Assembly (NCBI RefSeq): GCF_002216795.1
Contig: NZ_CP022316.1
Span: forward strand, 1,488,001 to 1,552,000
Source of the DNA: Brachybacterium avium
GTDB taxonomy: Bacteria; Actinomycetota; Actinomycetes; Actinomycetales; Dermabacteraceae
DNA: 64,000 nt
Direction of reading: 5' to 3'
The position numbers were made by a program, and so were the translations under genes. Below, one piece after another: positions 18,957 through 28,146 of this stretch. The first letter of the stretch is position 1; the number at the start of each line of letters is the position of its first letter. The notes under the pieces were generated by a model. That model was not told the DNA's origin. It saw only the letters and a list, made by a program, of their open reading frames with translations, and ran no database searches.

Positions 18957-19082
18957 CCGCTCAGCCTAGGACCGGCCCGCCGTGCGCGTCAGCGACAGAG
19001 GCGTATGGTGGTGATGTGCGTCACGGCGACTGGACGGTCGGCCCGTGACCGCTGTTGGCGACCCTCCTGGAAGGAGCGAGAG

Positions 19083-19580
19083 ATGACCGAGCCCTCCACC
19101 GCCCCGGCCCGAGGCCGCACCGGTCCCGGCCCTCAGCCCGGACAGCCCCCGGCCCCTGGCCTGCCGGAACCCACTGCGGGCGACGACATCCTGGAGATGG
19201 AGCCGACGGTCGAGGGCGAGGACTTCTCCCGCGTCGCGTTCACCCGGGCCGCGCTCACCCAGATCCAGCGCCTGATCGACCGCAACGGTCCGCTGATGTT
19301 CCACCAGTCCGGTGGCTGCTGCGACGGCTCCTCCCCCATGTGCTTCCCCGAGGGGGACTTCCTCACCGGGGACGCGGACGTGAAGATGGGCCACGTCGAG
19401 GTCCCGCTGCCGGACGGTGGCACCTCCCCGCTGGACTTCTGGATGAGCCGCGAGCAGTTCGCCTATTGGCGCCACACCCACCTCACGATCGACCTGGTCG
19501 AGGGGCGCGGCGGCGGCTTCAGTCTCGAATCGCCCGACGGGAAGCGATTCCTCACCAGGTCACGGATGCTCACGGACTGA
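19083..19580 (+). CDS. DUF779 domain protein
   Basis: A 165-residue protein whose core (about residues 50-165) is DUF779, marked by HQSGGCCDGSSPMCFPEGDF with a Cys-Cys pair and a third Cys, and by the GRGGGFSLESPDGKRFLTRS ending. DUF779 genes are typically found next to acetaldehyde or aldehyde dehydrogenase genes, as here (ALDH at 20079), although the molecular role is unknown. The cysteines may bind a metal or undergo redox. The first 35 residues are Pro-rich and not part of the domain. AAGGAG precedes ATG 19083. Confidence 0.88.
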   Translation: MTEPSTAPARGRTGPGPQPGQPPAPGLPEPTAGDDILEMEPTVEGEDFSRVAFTRAALTQIQRLIDRNGPLMFHQSGGCCDGSSPMCFPEGDFLTGDADVKMGHVEVPLPDGGTSPLDFWMSREQFAYWRHTHLTIDLVEGRGGGFSLESPDGKRFLTRSRMLTD

Positions 19581-19610
19581 GCGTCCCGGCCGCCCGACGA
19601 AGGGAACGCC

Positions 19611-19898
19611 ATGACCGACCATCCCGCACCGCCCCCGGAACCATCCGGCCTGTCGCCGGAAGCGACGCTGCCGCCCCCGAGCGAGCCGCCGATGACTCCG
19701 CCGGGGCAGCCACCCACGGATCCGCCCACCGACCCGCCGGGGCCCCCTCCCGACGCGCCGCCCACCGGGCCACCGATGCCGATCCCAGGACAGCCGCCCG
19801 CACCCTCACCTGAGCCCCCGCCGGACCCTCCGACCCAGCCCGAGCAGCCCTCACCGCCGGAGCCGCCGCCGGACGCTCCACCCACGACACCCATCTGA
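19611..19898 (+). CDS. proline-rich low-complexity protein
   Basis: A 95-residue frame composed almost only of Pro, Glu, Thr, Asp and Ser, with no hydrophobic core, membrane helix or signal peptide. It starts 30 bases after the DUF779 stop with a possible AAGGGA Shine-Dalgarno. It would be an extended polyproline protein, or a decayed or spurious frame in DNA of biased composition. The opposite strand also has an open Gly-rich frame, so coding is not certain. I do not recognise it. Confidence 0.4.
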   Translation: MTDHPAPPPEPSGLSPEATLPPPSEPPMTPPGQPPTDPPTDPPGPPPDAPPTGPPMPIPGQPPAPSPEPPPDPPTQPEQPSPPEPPPDAPPTTPI

Positions 19899-20078
19899 GC
19901 GGCCTACCGCCCGGCGCTCGTGGGCCGTGGCGCGCCGACGTGGCCCGCGATGGCTCGCGGTACTCCGACAGGGGCCGATTCGCCATAGCCCCGTGTGCTC
20001 CGACGTGGCCCGACGCCCCCGACGACCGACCGGACGGCCCGTCTTTACAGATCCGGAGGGTCGGACCAAGGTGGGCCG

Positions 20079-21455
20079 ATGGCGGAATACACGACGACCA
20101 ACCCGACCACGGGACGGACCGACAAGGAATTCACGATCCTTGACAGCACGGAGGTGGAGCGCGTGCTCGCGCAGTCCCACGCCGCCTTCGCCCGGTGGCG
20201 CGCCACCGCGGCGCAGGAGCGTGCCGCGATCCTGGAACGGGTCGCCGACGCCTACGACGCTCGCTCGCAGGAGCTGGCAAAGCTGATCGCCGTCGAGATG
20301 GGCAAGCCGCTGGCACAGGCCCTCGGCGAGGTGAAGCTGGCCGGCTCGATCTACCGCTGGTACGCCACCCACGGACCGGAGCTGCTGGAGCCCGAACAGC
20401 TGGATCCGCAGGGCGCGCAGGAGTCGCTGGTGCAGACCGAGCCGATCGGCCCTCTCGTCGGGGTGATGCCCTGGAACTTCCCGTACTACCAGGTGGCACG
20501 CTTCGTCGCCCCGAACCTGATGGCGGGCAACACGATCATCCTCAAGCACGCGGAGATCTGCGCCGGGTCCTCGGAGGTCATGGCGGAGATCCTCCATGAG
20601 GCGGGAGTCCCGCAGGACGCCTACGCCAACGTCTTCGCCTCCCACGACCAGATCGCCGACATGGTCGCCGATCCCCGGGTGCGTGGGGTGTCCCTCACCG
20701 GCAGCGAGAGGGCCGGTGCGGCGGTCGCCGAGAACGCCGGCAAGCACCTGAAGAAGTCGGTGCTGGAGCTCGGCGGCTCCGATCCGCTCATCGTGCTCGA
20801 CGGAGCGGACCTCGAGCAGGTCGCGTCGACCGTCGCCACCGCGCGGCTGTCGAACGCGGGGCAGGCCTGCAACTCGCCGAAGCGGATCTTCGTGCCCGCG
20901 GCGAAGCTCGAGGCGTTCGTCGGGACCGTCGTCGCGGCCTTCGAGGCCGCGACCGTCGGCGACCCGTTGGACGAGAGCGTCGACGTGGGTCCCCTCTCCT
21001 CGGTCGGTGCCCGGGACACGGTCGTCGAGCAGGTCGAGACCGCCGTGCGCCAGGGCGCGACGCTCCATACGGGCGGGCAGGCACTGGATCGCGACGGCGC
21101 CTTCATGCAGCCTGCGGTGCTCACCGGCATCACGCCGGAGATGGACGCCTACACGGAGGAGATCTTCGGTCCCGTCGCCGTGATCTACGGGGTCGACTCG
21201 GAGGAGGAGGCCGTCGAGCTGGCCAACGACGTCCCGTTCGGTCTGAGCGGCTCCGTCTGGGGCACCGACCTCGAGCACGCGAAGGACGTCGCCGATCGCC
21301 TCGACGTCGGGATGGCCTACGTCAACGAGCACGGGACGACGCTGCCCGGCCTGCCCTTCGGCGGCGTGAAGCGCTCCGGTTTCGGCCGCGAGCTCGGCCG
21401 TTGGGGCATGAGCGAATTCGTCAACACCCGGCTGCGTCGCACCTCGGCCGCCTGA
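20079..21455 (+). CDS. NAD(P)-dependent aldehyde dehydrogenase, succinate-semialdehyde dehydrogenase type
   Basis: Oxidises an aldehyde to the acid, 458 aa. The family elements are GVMPWNFPYYQVAR (cofactor site), SLTGSERAGAAVAENAGKHL, the general-base Glu in LELGGSDPLIV, the catalytic Cys in NAGQACNSPKR, and EEIFGPVAVIY. The short N-terminus and the NAGQxC context resemble the Sad/GabD succinate-semialdehyde subgroup. ATG 20079 is chosen because AAGGTGG lies just upstream and MAEYTTTNPTTG is a typical beginning; the frame is open further up. The nearby DUF779 gene supports an aldehyde-oxidation module, so the true substrate may be a short-chain aldehyde. Confidence 0.9.
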   Translation: MAEYTTTNPTTGRTDKEFTILDSTEVERVLAQSHAAFARWRATAAQERAAILERVADAYDARSQELAKLIAVEMGKPLAQALGEVKLAGSIYRWYATHGPELLEPEQLDPQGAQESLVQTEPIGPLVGVMPWNFPYYQVARFVAPNLMAGNTIILKHAEICAGSSEVMAEILHEAGVPQDAYANVFASHDQIADMVADPRVRGVSLTGSERAGAAVAENAGKHLKKSVLELGGSDPLIVLDGADLEQVASTVATARLSNAGQACNSPKRIFVPAAKLEAFVGTVVAAFEAATVGDPLDESVDVGPLSSVGARDTVVEQVETAVRQGATLHTGGQALDRDGAFMQPAVLTGITPEMDAYTEEIFGPVAVIYGVDSEEEAVELANDVPFGLSGSVWGTDLEHAKDVADRLDVGMAYVNEHGTTLPGLPFGGVKRSGFGRELGRWGMSEFVNTRLRRTSAA

Positions 21456-21457
21456 GA

Positions 21458-21497
21458 CCCGGGGACGGCGCCCGGGGCCGGGCCGGCGCGCCCCGGG
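21458..21497. terminator. hairpin between convergent genes
   Basis: CCCGGGG and CCCCGGG flank a GC-rich inner stem between the stop codons of the convergent aldehyde dehydrogenase and monooxygenase genes. Confidence 0.5.
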
Positions 21498-21498
21498 C

Positions 21499-22662
21499 TC
21501 ACGCGGCGATGAAGCTGCGCGTCACCAGTCGACTCACCCCCGGCAACCCGATCGCGCGACGGCCGATCTGCTGCAGGCGCAGCTGCGCAGGGCAGGACGG
21601 GGTGAAGAACGCGGCGCTGCGCCGGCCGGAACGCTGCACCTTCTCGGCAGTCGGCCGCCAGCGGCGCTCGTACTCGGCGAGCCCCGCCTCGAGGTACGGG
21701 CCGGTCGCGCGCAGGCTCCTGGCCAGTGCCTCGGCGCCCGCGATCGCGACCGAGGTGCCCTGCCCGGCCAGCAACGAAGGGGCATGGGCGGCGTCCCCGG
21801 CCAGCACCACCCGGCCGCGGCTCCAGCGCGGTGCGACCGCCTGGGCGACCAGGTCGTCGTAGAAGCTCTCCGGGGCATGGTTCAGGGCCCGGTCCACCTG
21901 CGGGTGCAGCCCGGCGAAGTCCCGCTGCAACCGCTCCCGGTCCGGAACGGGGCGTGCGGTGCCCGCCGCGCGCACGCGCTCGGCGAGCATGACGCCGACC
22001 CGGGAGTCGTCGGCCGCGTACGCCCAGCCCACGCGGCCGACGGTGTCGGTCATCAGCATCCGCTCCCCCAGCTCGGCGGCGAGCTCCGGATCGTCGAACA
22101 GGTAGCTCGCCGCGCGGTACCCCATCGGCACGATCGGTCCATGCCCCGGAGAGACCAGCTCCCGCGCCACGGAGCGCACGCCGTCGCAGGCGACGATCAG
22201 ATCGGAGTCGAGGGTGGTGCCGTCGGCCAGCTCGACCGTGGCCCGGCCGGAACCGGCGGTCCCGGCGAAGGCGGGGTCGTGCACCGCCGTCACGCGCGCC
22301 GAGTACCGCAGGTCCACGGAGGGCGGCAGCACCGCCAGCAGCCCCAGCTCCACCTCGGGGCGCAGGATCGAGAAGTAGCGGCCGCCGGCCGCCTCGACCA
22401 GCGGACCGACGTCGAGACGTCCGGTCTCCGCCCCGTCGGGGGTCCCGTAGCGCACCCCCTCGAAGGCGTGCCCGCGCGAACGCAGCTCCTCGATGATCCC
22501 CATCCGCTCTGCGGCGACGAAGCCGGGGCCGAAGAAGTCGATCATGAAGCCGCCGCCGTGCGGACCCGGGGAGGACTCCAGCACGGTGACGGCATGGTCG
22601 GGGGCGAGCTCGTGGGCGAGGGCGAGGCCGGCGATGCCGCCGCCGATGATCGTGATGTCCAT
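21499..22662 (-). CDS. FAD-dependent monooxygenase (PHBH/TetX-like)
   Basis: A group A flavoprotein monooxygenase of 387 aa. The N-terminal FAD-binding Rossmann motif is IIGGGIAGLALAHEL, the DG motif is VACDGVRSVAREL and the FAD-ribityl GD motif is VLAGDAAHAPSLLAGQGTS. FMIDFFGPGF and the Trp-containing GRVGWAYAADDSR strand fit TetX-like hydroxylases. The substrate is unknown; members act on phenolics, tetracyclines or polyketides. The start at ATG 22662 fits the fold, which begins directly with the first beta strand. No partner reductase is needed, as these enzymes use NAD(P)H directly. Confidence 0.88.
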   Translation of the reverse strand: MDITIIGGGIAGLALAHELAPDHAVTVLESSPGPHGGGFMIDFFGPGFVAAERMGIIEELRSRGHAFEGVRYGTPDGAETGRLDVGPLVEAAGGRYFSILRPEVELGLLAVLPPSVDLRYSARVTAVHDPAFAGTAGSGRATVELADGTTLDSDLIVACDGVRSVARELVSPGHGPIVPMGYRAASYLFDDPELAAELGERMLMTDTVGRVGWAYAADDSRVGVMLAERVRAAGTARPVPDRERLQRDFAGLHPQVDRALNHAPESFYDDLVAQAVAPRWSRGRVVLAGDAAHAPSLLAGQGTSVAIAGAEALARSLRATGPYLEAGLAEYERRWRPTAEKVQRSGRRSAAFFTPSCPAQLRLQQIGRRAIGLPGVSRLVTRSFIAA

Positions 22663-22733
22663 GCCTCGACGCTACCGGGAAAGCGTGGAGCCGCCCATGG
22701 GGGTTCCTGAGAAGCTCGCCCGCAGCGGGCTCC

Positions 22734-24839
22734 CTACGCCTCGGTCGCCGGGGTCTCCCCGGTCACCGCCGCAGCCTCTCCGATCGAGGGAGTCTGCCAG
22801 GGCACGGCCGCGACCTCACCGGTGACGCTCAGCGAGCCCTCGAGCACTGCCTCGTCCTCGTCGGGGTCGGTGCCCGCGGCGAACTGCGACCAGTACAGCC
22901 GGTGGTAGGCACCCTCAGCGGCGAGCAACTGGTCATGGGAGCCCTGCTCGACGATGTCGCCGTGCTCCATCACCAAGATCACGTCCGCATCGCGGATGGT
23001 GGAGAGGCGGTGGGCGATGACGAAGCTGGTGCGGTCGGTGCGCAGCGCGGCCATCGCCTCCTGCACCAGCACCTCGGTGCGGGTGTCCACGGAGGAGGTG
23101 GCCTCGTCCAGGATCAGCAGCGCCGGGTCGGCGAGGAAGGCGCGGGCGATGGTGATCAGCTGCCGCTCGCCGGCGGAGACGTTCGCGCCCTCGTCCTCGA
23201 TGACGGTGTCGTAGCCCTCGGGCAGGGTGTGCACGAAGCGGTCCACGAAGGTCGCCCTCGCGGCGGCGACCACCTCCTCGTCGCTCGCGTCGAGCCGGCC
23301 GTAGCGGATGTTCTCCCGGATGGTGCCGCCGAACAGCACCGCATCCTGCAGCACCATGCCCACCCTTGACCGCACGGCCCCGCGATCCAGGGCGCGGATG
23401 TCCACGCCGTCCAGGCGGATCTGCCCGCCGTCGATCTCGTAGAACCGCATGATGAGGTTGACCAAGGTGGTCTTGCCGGCACCGGTGGGGCCCACGATCG
23501 CGATGGTCTGCCCCGGCTCGGCGGTCAGCGACAGGTCTGTGATCAGCGGTTTCGCCGGGGTGTAGGAGAAGCCGACGTGGTCGAACTCGATCCGGCCGCG
23601 GGTGGGGCCAGTGAGCTCTTCGCGTGCGATGCGGCGGCGGGTGGTGACCGTCCCGTCGGCCGACGAGTCGGCGTCGGCCGCGGCAATGCCCGCACCGCCC
23701 GCGCCGGACGGCTCGGTGATCTCCCCGTCGGCCTCCTGCTCCTCTGCGTCCAGCAGTTCGAAGATCCGTTCGGCCGAGGCGACGCCGGAGATGAGCATGT
23801 TCGCCATCCCGGCCACCTCTCCCAGCGGGGCGTTGAACTCGCGGGAGTACTGGATGAACGCGGTGACCTGGCCGAGGCTCATCTGCCCGCTCGCGATCCG
23901 CAGACCGCCCACCACCGCGATGCCGACGTAGCCGAGGTAGGTCACCCACTGCATGATCGGCATGATCATCCCGGAGTAGAACTGCGCCTTGAAGCTCGCT
24001 TCCCACAGCTCCTCGTTGCGCTCGTCGAACTGCTCGCGCATCGAGTCCTGGCGGTCGAAGACGGTCACCAGGTCGTGGCCGGTGAAGGACTCCTCGACGT
24101 GCCCGTTCAGGCGCCCGGTGTGCCGCCACTGGGCGGTGAACAGCTTCTGGGACTTCGAGCCGATCAGGGCGATGGCCACGGCGGAGATCGGCAGCGCGAT
24201 CAGAGCGATCAGCGCCAGCTGCCAGGACAGCCAGAACATCATCACGGTGATGCCCACGAGGGTCAGCACCGCGTAGACCAGGGAGGCGAAGGCCTGCTGG
24301 AGGGCGGTCTGGACGTTGTCGACGTCGTTGGTGGTGCGGGAGAGCAGGTCACCGCGCTGGCGGGTGTCGAAATAGCTCAGCGGAAGGCGGTTGACCTTCG
24401 CCTCGATCCGCTCGCGCAGCACGTAGACGATGCGCATGACCACGTCGTTCAGCAACCGGCCCTGCAGCCAGTCGAACACGGCGGCGATCACGTACATGCC
24501 CAGCACGATCAGCAGCAGGCGGCCGAGGGCGTCGAAGGCGATGCCCTCGCCGCTGAGGAAGCCGTCGAAGATGACGTCCATCGCGTCGCCGAGGATCAGC
24601 GGCGCCCATACCGAGAGCGCCGTGGAGATCAGCCCGAAGGCCAGCACCACTGTAAGGCCCAGTTTGTGATCGCCGAAGGTGCGTGCCAGGCGCAGCGCAG
24701 AGGGCCAGAAGGCCTTCGCCTTGCGGGGCGCGGACTCGCCCCACTCGTTGCTCATCGAGTCCTGCATCTCGAGGATCTCGGCTTCAGTCAGCTCCGTGGC
24801 GGGACTTCTCCCGCTCGTGGAGTTCTTCTTCGCGCTCAT
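22734..24839 (-). CDS. heterodimeric ABC exporter, subunit 2
   Basis: A fused transmembrane-ATPase half-transporter of 701 aa. Six membrane helices lie at about residues 55-340 with the typical NDVDNVQTALQQAF intracellular coupling region. The ATPase has Walker A GPTGAGKTTLVNL and Walker B LLILDEATSSVD with an intact catalytic Glu, but a degenerate signature NVSAGERQ in place of LSGGQ. An insert of about 40 residues (EADGEITEPSGAGGAGIAA region) precedes the ATPase domain. The start at ATG 24839 overlaps the stop of subunit 1 by 4 bases. Together they should form one consensus and one degenerate ATP site, as in TM287/288 or LmrCD. Export substrate unknown. Confidence 0.9.
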   Translation of the reverse strand: MSAKKNSTSGRSPATELTEAEILEMQDSMSNEWGESAPRKAKAFWPSALRLARTFGDHKLGLTVVLAFGLISTALSVWAPLILGDAMDVIFDGFLSGEGIAFDALGRLLLIVLGMYVIAAVFDWLQGRLLNDVVMRIVYVLRERIEAKVNRLPLSYFDTRQRGDLLSRTTNDVDNVQTALQQAFASLVYAVLTLVGITVMMFWLSWQLALIALIALPISAVAIALIGSKSQKLFTAQWRHTGRLNGHVEESFTGHDLVTVFDRQDSMREQFDERNEELWEASFKAQFYSGMIMPIMQWVTYLGYVGIAVVGGLRIASGQMSLGQVTAFIQYSREFNAPLGEVAGMANMLISGVASAERIFELLDAEEQEADGEITEPSGAGGAGIAAADADSSADGTVTTRRRIAREELTGPTRGRIEFDHVGFSYTPAKPLITDLSLTAEPGQTIAIVGPTGAGKTTLVNLIMRFYEIDGGQIRLDGVDIRALDRGAVRSRVGMVLQDAVLFGGTIRENIRYGRLDASDEEVVAAARATFVDRFVHTLPEGYDTVIEDEGANVSAGERQLITIARAFLADPALLILDEATSSVDTRTEVLVQEAMAALRTDRTSFVIAHRLSTIRDADVILVMEHGDIVEQGSHDQLLAAEGAYHRLYWSQFAAGTDPDEDEAVLEGSLSVTGEVAAVPWQTPSIGEAAAVTGETPATEA

Positions 24840-26599
24840 GCCGGTTCCCCCACGGTGATCTGGGAGTCGACGATCTCCCGGTAGGTCTGTGAACTCTCCA
24901 GCAGCTGCTCGTGGGTGCCGCGCCCGACGATCCTCCCCTCCTCGAGCACCAGGATCTGATCGGCGCCGGTGATGGTGGAGATGCGCTGGGCGACGATGAT
25001 CGTGGTCGCGCCTTCGGTGTGACGGGCCAGTCCCTCGCGGACCAGCGCATCGGTGGTGACGTCCAGTGCGGAGAAGGAGTCGTCGAAGACGTACACCCGT
25101 GGGGCGGCGACCAGGGTGCGGGCGATGCACAGGCGCTGGCGCTGCCCTCCGGAGACGTTGGTGCCGCCCTGGGAGACGGTCGACTCGAGGCCGGTGGCGG
25201 CGCTGTCCCCCTCGCCGGTGGCGCGGTCGGCGACGAACTCGGTGCCCTGGGCGACGTCCAGCGCCTGCCACAGCTGTGTCTCGTCGGCCGTCGGATCGCC
25301 GAAGCGGAGGTTGTGGGCGATGGTGCCGGAGAACAGGTAGGGCTTCTGCGGCACCAGGCCCACGGCGGCAGAGATGCTCGCCCGGGCGAGGTCCGTGACC
25401 GGGACGCCGTCGATCAGCACCTGGCCGCTGCTCGCGTCGTGCAGGCGCGGGATGAGGTTGACCAGGGTGGTCTTGCCCGCGCCGGTGGAGCCGATGATCG
25501 CGGTGGTCCTCCCGGCCTCGGCGGTGAAGGAGACGCCGTCCAGCACCGGGGCCTCGGCGCCGGGGTAGGCGAAGGTGACGTCGCGGAACTCGATCGTGGC
25601 GCCGCCGGCGGTCGCTTCGACGGCGCGGGGCTGCGCGGGCTCGGCGAGGGTCGGGCGGGTCTGCAGTACGCCCTGGATACGGCGGCCGCTGATGATCGCG
25701 CGCGGGAACATCATCATCATGAAGGTGCCCATCATGACGGCCATCAGGATCTGCAGCAGATACTGCATGAACGCGGTCAGCGCCCCCACCTGAACCAGGC
25801 CCGCGTCGACCCGATGGCCGCCGAACCAGAGCACCGCGGCGGTGGCCAGGTGCAGCACCACCATGATGGCCGGACCCATGATCACGAACAGCCGCCCGAT
25901 CCGCACCGAGGTGTCGGTGAGGGTGGCGTTGGCCGATTCGAAGCGGGCGGTCTCGTGCTTCTCCCGCACGAAGGCGCGCACCACGCGGATCCCCATGATC
26001 TGCTCGCGCATCACGGAGTTGATGGAGTCGATGTTGTCCTGCATCCGCTGGAACAGCGGCATCAGGCGCGTGACCAGCAGACCGACGATCACCACCAGCA
26101 GCGGCACCGCCACCCACACCAGCCAGGACAGCCCCGGATCCTCCCGGATCGCCATGATGATCCCGCCGATGGACATGATCGGCACCATGACCATGAAGTT
26201 CAGCGTCATCAGCACCAGCATCTGCACCTGCTGGACGTCGTTGGTGGCGCGGGTGATGAGGGTGGGTGCGCCGTAGCGGCCCATCTCCTCGGTGGAGAAG
26301 CGGCCCACCCGGGTATAGATCGAGCGGCGGATGTCCCGGCCGATCCCCATGGAGACCCGCGCGCCGAACCAGACCGAGGCGATCGCGGTGATCACCTGCA
26401 CCATCGCGACGATCAGCATGACGCCGCCGACGCGCCAGATGTAGGCGGTATCGCCCGTGGCCACGCCGTTGTCGATGATGTCGGCGTTGAGGCTGGGCAG
26501 GTAGAGGGTCGCGAGGATGGTCGCGAGCTGGAGGACGATCACGGCGGCCACGTGCGGGAGGTACGGCCGCAGATGGTGTCGGAGGAGGGTCCAGAGCAT
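24836..26599 (-). CDS. heterodimeric ABC exporter, subunit 1
   Basis: The first half-transporter of the pair, 587 aa. Six helices lie at about residues 10-300 with ATNDVQQVQMLVLM as coupling region. The ATPase has Walker A GSTGAGKTTLVNL, a canonical signature NVSGGQRQR and Walker B VYVFDDSFSALD, in which Asp replaces the catalytic Glu. This Asp is the classic mark of the inactive site in heterodimeric exporters and complements the degenerate signature of subunit 2. ATG 26599 is preferred over the in-frame ATG at 26617 because GGGAGA lies just before it. The gene faces away from the IS110 element, with about 200 bases between. Confidence 0.9.
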   Translation of the reverse strand: MLWTLLRHHLRPYLPHVAAVIVLQLATILATLYLPSLNADIIDNGVATGDTAYIWRVGGVMLIVAMVQVITAIASVWFGARVSMGIGRDIRRSIYTRVGRFSTEEMGRYGAPTLITRATNDVQQVQMLVLMTLNFMVMVPIMSIGGIIMAIREDPGLSWLVWVAVPLLVVIVGLLVTRLMPLFQRMQDNIDSINSVMREQIMGIRVVRAFVREKHETARFESANATLTDTSVRIGRLFVIMGPAIMVVLHLATAAVLWFGGHRVDAGLVQVGALTAFMQYLLQILMAVMMGTFMMMMFPRAIISGRRIQGVLQTRPTLAEPAQPRAVEATAGGATIEFRDVTFAYPGAEAPVLDGVSFTAEAGRTTAIIGSTGAGKTTLVNLIPRLHDASSGQVLIDGVPVTDLARASISAAVGLVPQKPYLFSGTIAHNLRFGDPTADETQLWQALDVAQGTEFVADRATGEGDSAATGLESTVSQGGTNVSGGQRQRLCIARTLVAAPRVYVFDDSFSALDVTTDALVREGLARHTEGATTIIVAQRISTITGADQILVLEEGRIVGRGTHEQLLESSQTYREIVDSQITVGEPA

Positions 26600-26811
26600 G
26601 GGGTCTCCCAGAAACATGGCGGTGCGGCCCGGCCGACGGGGTGGGCGGGCCGGGGGTCGACTCGAAGCGTAGTGCGAGTGGCGGACAGCCGCTGTCCGTG
26701 AAGCCGGGCGGGCGAGGATCGCCCGCGGCGTCCCATTCTCGCCGAGCCGTCCGGAGGTCGCGACCGACTTTCGGCGGTGACCGCGGGGTCCGATCCCGGC
26801 ATCGGTACGAT

Positions 26812-27000
26812 GGACTCAGTGTGAGGCTTGCTGGTGCCGCGGATGTCGCGGTGGTTGGATCCTTTCCATCCGGTGATTGGCTCTTACGCTGGCTGCCGTT
26901 CTTCGTTGAACTGGCCTTCATGGGTATTGCCGTCGCCGGGTGGGAAGGACCGGCCGGCGTGACTTGATAGGAGCGTGCAGCTGCCCCACTGAGGTTTGTC
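26812..27000 (+). ncRNA. candidate bridge RNA of the IS110 element
   Basis: IS110 elements encode a structured bridge RNA in the non-coding left end that pairs with donor and target DNA. Here the region starts after TACGAT and opens with a short stem (CCGCG 26837-26841, CGCGG 26847-26851). A GGAT/ATCC loop follows near 26857-26871, then a second large stem-loop (CGCCGG 26934-26939, CCGGCG 26954-26959). It is followed by GATAGGAG near 26967, which repeats ATAGGAG of the right end at 28148-28154, as expected for a donor guide. The exact ends and the loop assignment are inference. Confidence 0.45.
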
Positions 27001-27054
27001 CGCCGACCGGCCCGACCGTTCGACCCCCACTCGAATACAAGGGAGGCAGTGACC

Positions 27055-28146
27055 ATGGTGGTCCTGATCGGCGCTGACGTCCACAAGAACTCACACACCT
27101 TCGTCGCGGTCGACGCGGCGGGCAAGCAGATCGGGCAGATCACTGTCCGCGCGACTCATAGCGGTCACGAGAAGGCCTACCGATGGGCCAGGAAGTCCTT
27201 CATCGAGCAGGACCGCCAGTGGGGGGTGGAGGACTGTCGCCACCTCACCGGTCTTCTCGAACGCGATCTCCTTGCCCATGGAGAGCCCGTGGTCAGGGTG
27301 CCGGCGAAGCTGATGGCCCGCCAACGCGCCACAGCGCGCACTCGCGGGAAGTCCGACCCGATCGATGCTCTCGCCGTCGCGCGGGCGATGGCCCGCGAGG
27401 ACGATCTGCCGGTCGCGTTCACCGATGAGCAGGCCAGGGAGATCAAGCTGGTCCTGGCGCGTCGTGAGGACCTGGTCGCGGAGCGGACCCGGGTGATCAA
27501 CCGCCTGCGCTGGCACCTGCACGAGCTCGACCCCGAAGTCGACCCGGCACCACGCGCGCTGACCCATCGACCGGCTCAGGAACGAGTGCGGGAGCTGGTC
27601 GAGGCGAGCGAGGGGATCGTCGCGGAGATCGCGGGCATGGTCCTGGCCGACCTCGAACGGCTCTGCTCCTCGATCAGCGAGCTGGATGCGCGGCTGCGTG
27701 TCATGGTCCGGGAGGTGGAGCCGGTGCTGTTGGAGATCCCCGGCTGCGCGGAGCTGTCGGCCGCGAAGATCCTCGCCGAGACCGCCGGGATCGAACGGTT
27801 CGCGAACGAGGGGAAGTACGCGATGTTCGCCGGCTGCGCTCCGATCCCGGTCTGGTCAGGCAAGACCGAGGGGAGAGTCCGTCTGAACAGGGGCGGAAAT
27901 CGTCAGTTGAATTGCGCGATCCACCGCATCGCCCTCACTCAAGTCCGTCTCGAAGGACCCGGTAAGGAGTACTACGACCGGCTCCGCGAACAGGGCAAGA
28001 CCGTGATGGAAGCCCTCCGCTGCTTGAAGAGCGCGATCGCCCGCCGCATCTGGCGCGCTCTCACCCGTGCCCACGCCGAAGCCCTCGCCACCACCCCGAT
28101 CCCACTGAACCCCACCTCAACGACTTGCGTACCGCAAGCCGCTTGA
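27055..28146 (+). CDS. IS110-family transposase (DEDD recombinase)
   Basis: A 363-residue recombinase. The N-terminal RuvC-like DEDD domain begins LIGADVHKNSHTFVAVD (first Asp), continues with WGVEDCRHLTG (Glu) and RGKSDPIDALAVARA (two Asp). A coiled region (residues 130-225) links to the C-terminal Tnp domain, with LLEIPGCAELSAAKILAE and the serine-containing WSGKTEGRVRLNRGGNRQL. Length is normal and the frame is intact, so the element may be active. ATG 27055 is preferred over GTG 27049 because GGGAGG lies 8 bases before it. It would act together with the bridge RNA encoded upstream. Confidence 0.93.
   Translation: MVVLIGADVHKNSHTFVAVDAAGKQIGQITVRATHSGHEKAYRWARKSFIEQDRQWGVEDCRHLTGLLERDLLAHGEPVVRVPAKLMARQRATARTRGKSDPIDALAVARAMAREDDLPVAFTDEQAREIKLVLARREDLVAERTRVINRLRWHLHELDPEVDPAPRALTHRPAQERVRELVEASEGIVAEIAGMVLADLERLCSSISELDARLRVMVREVEPVLLEIPGCAELSAAKILAETAGIERFANEGKYAMFAGCAPIPVWSGKTEGRVRLNRGGNRQLNCAIHRIALTQVRLEGPGKEYYDRLREQGKTVMEALRCLKSAIARRIWRALTRAHAEALATTPIPLNPTSTTCVPQAA

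Noticed and set aside
19463..19894. Gly-rich minus-strand frame opposite the polyproline gene
   Set aside because: It is the complement of the Pro-rich codons, overlaps the DUF779 gene and has no start context.
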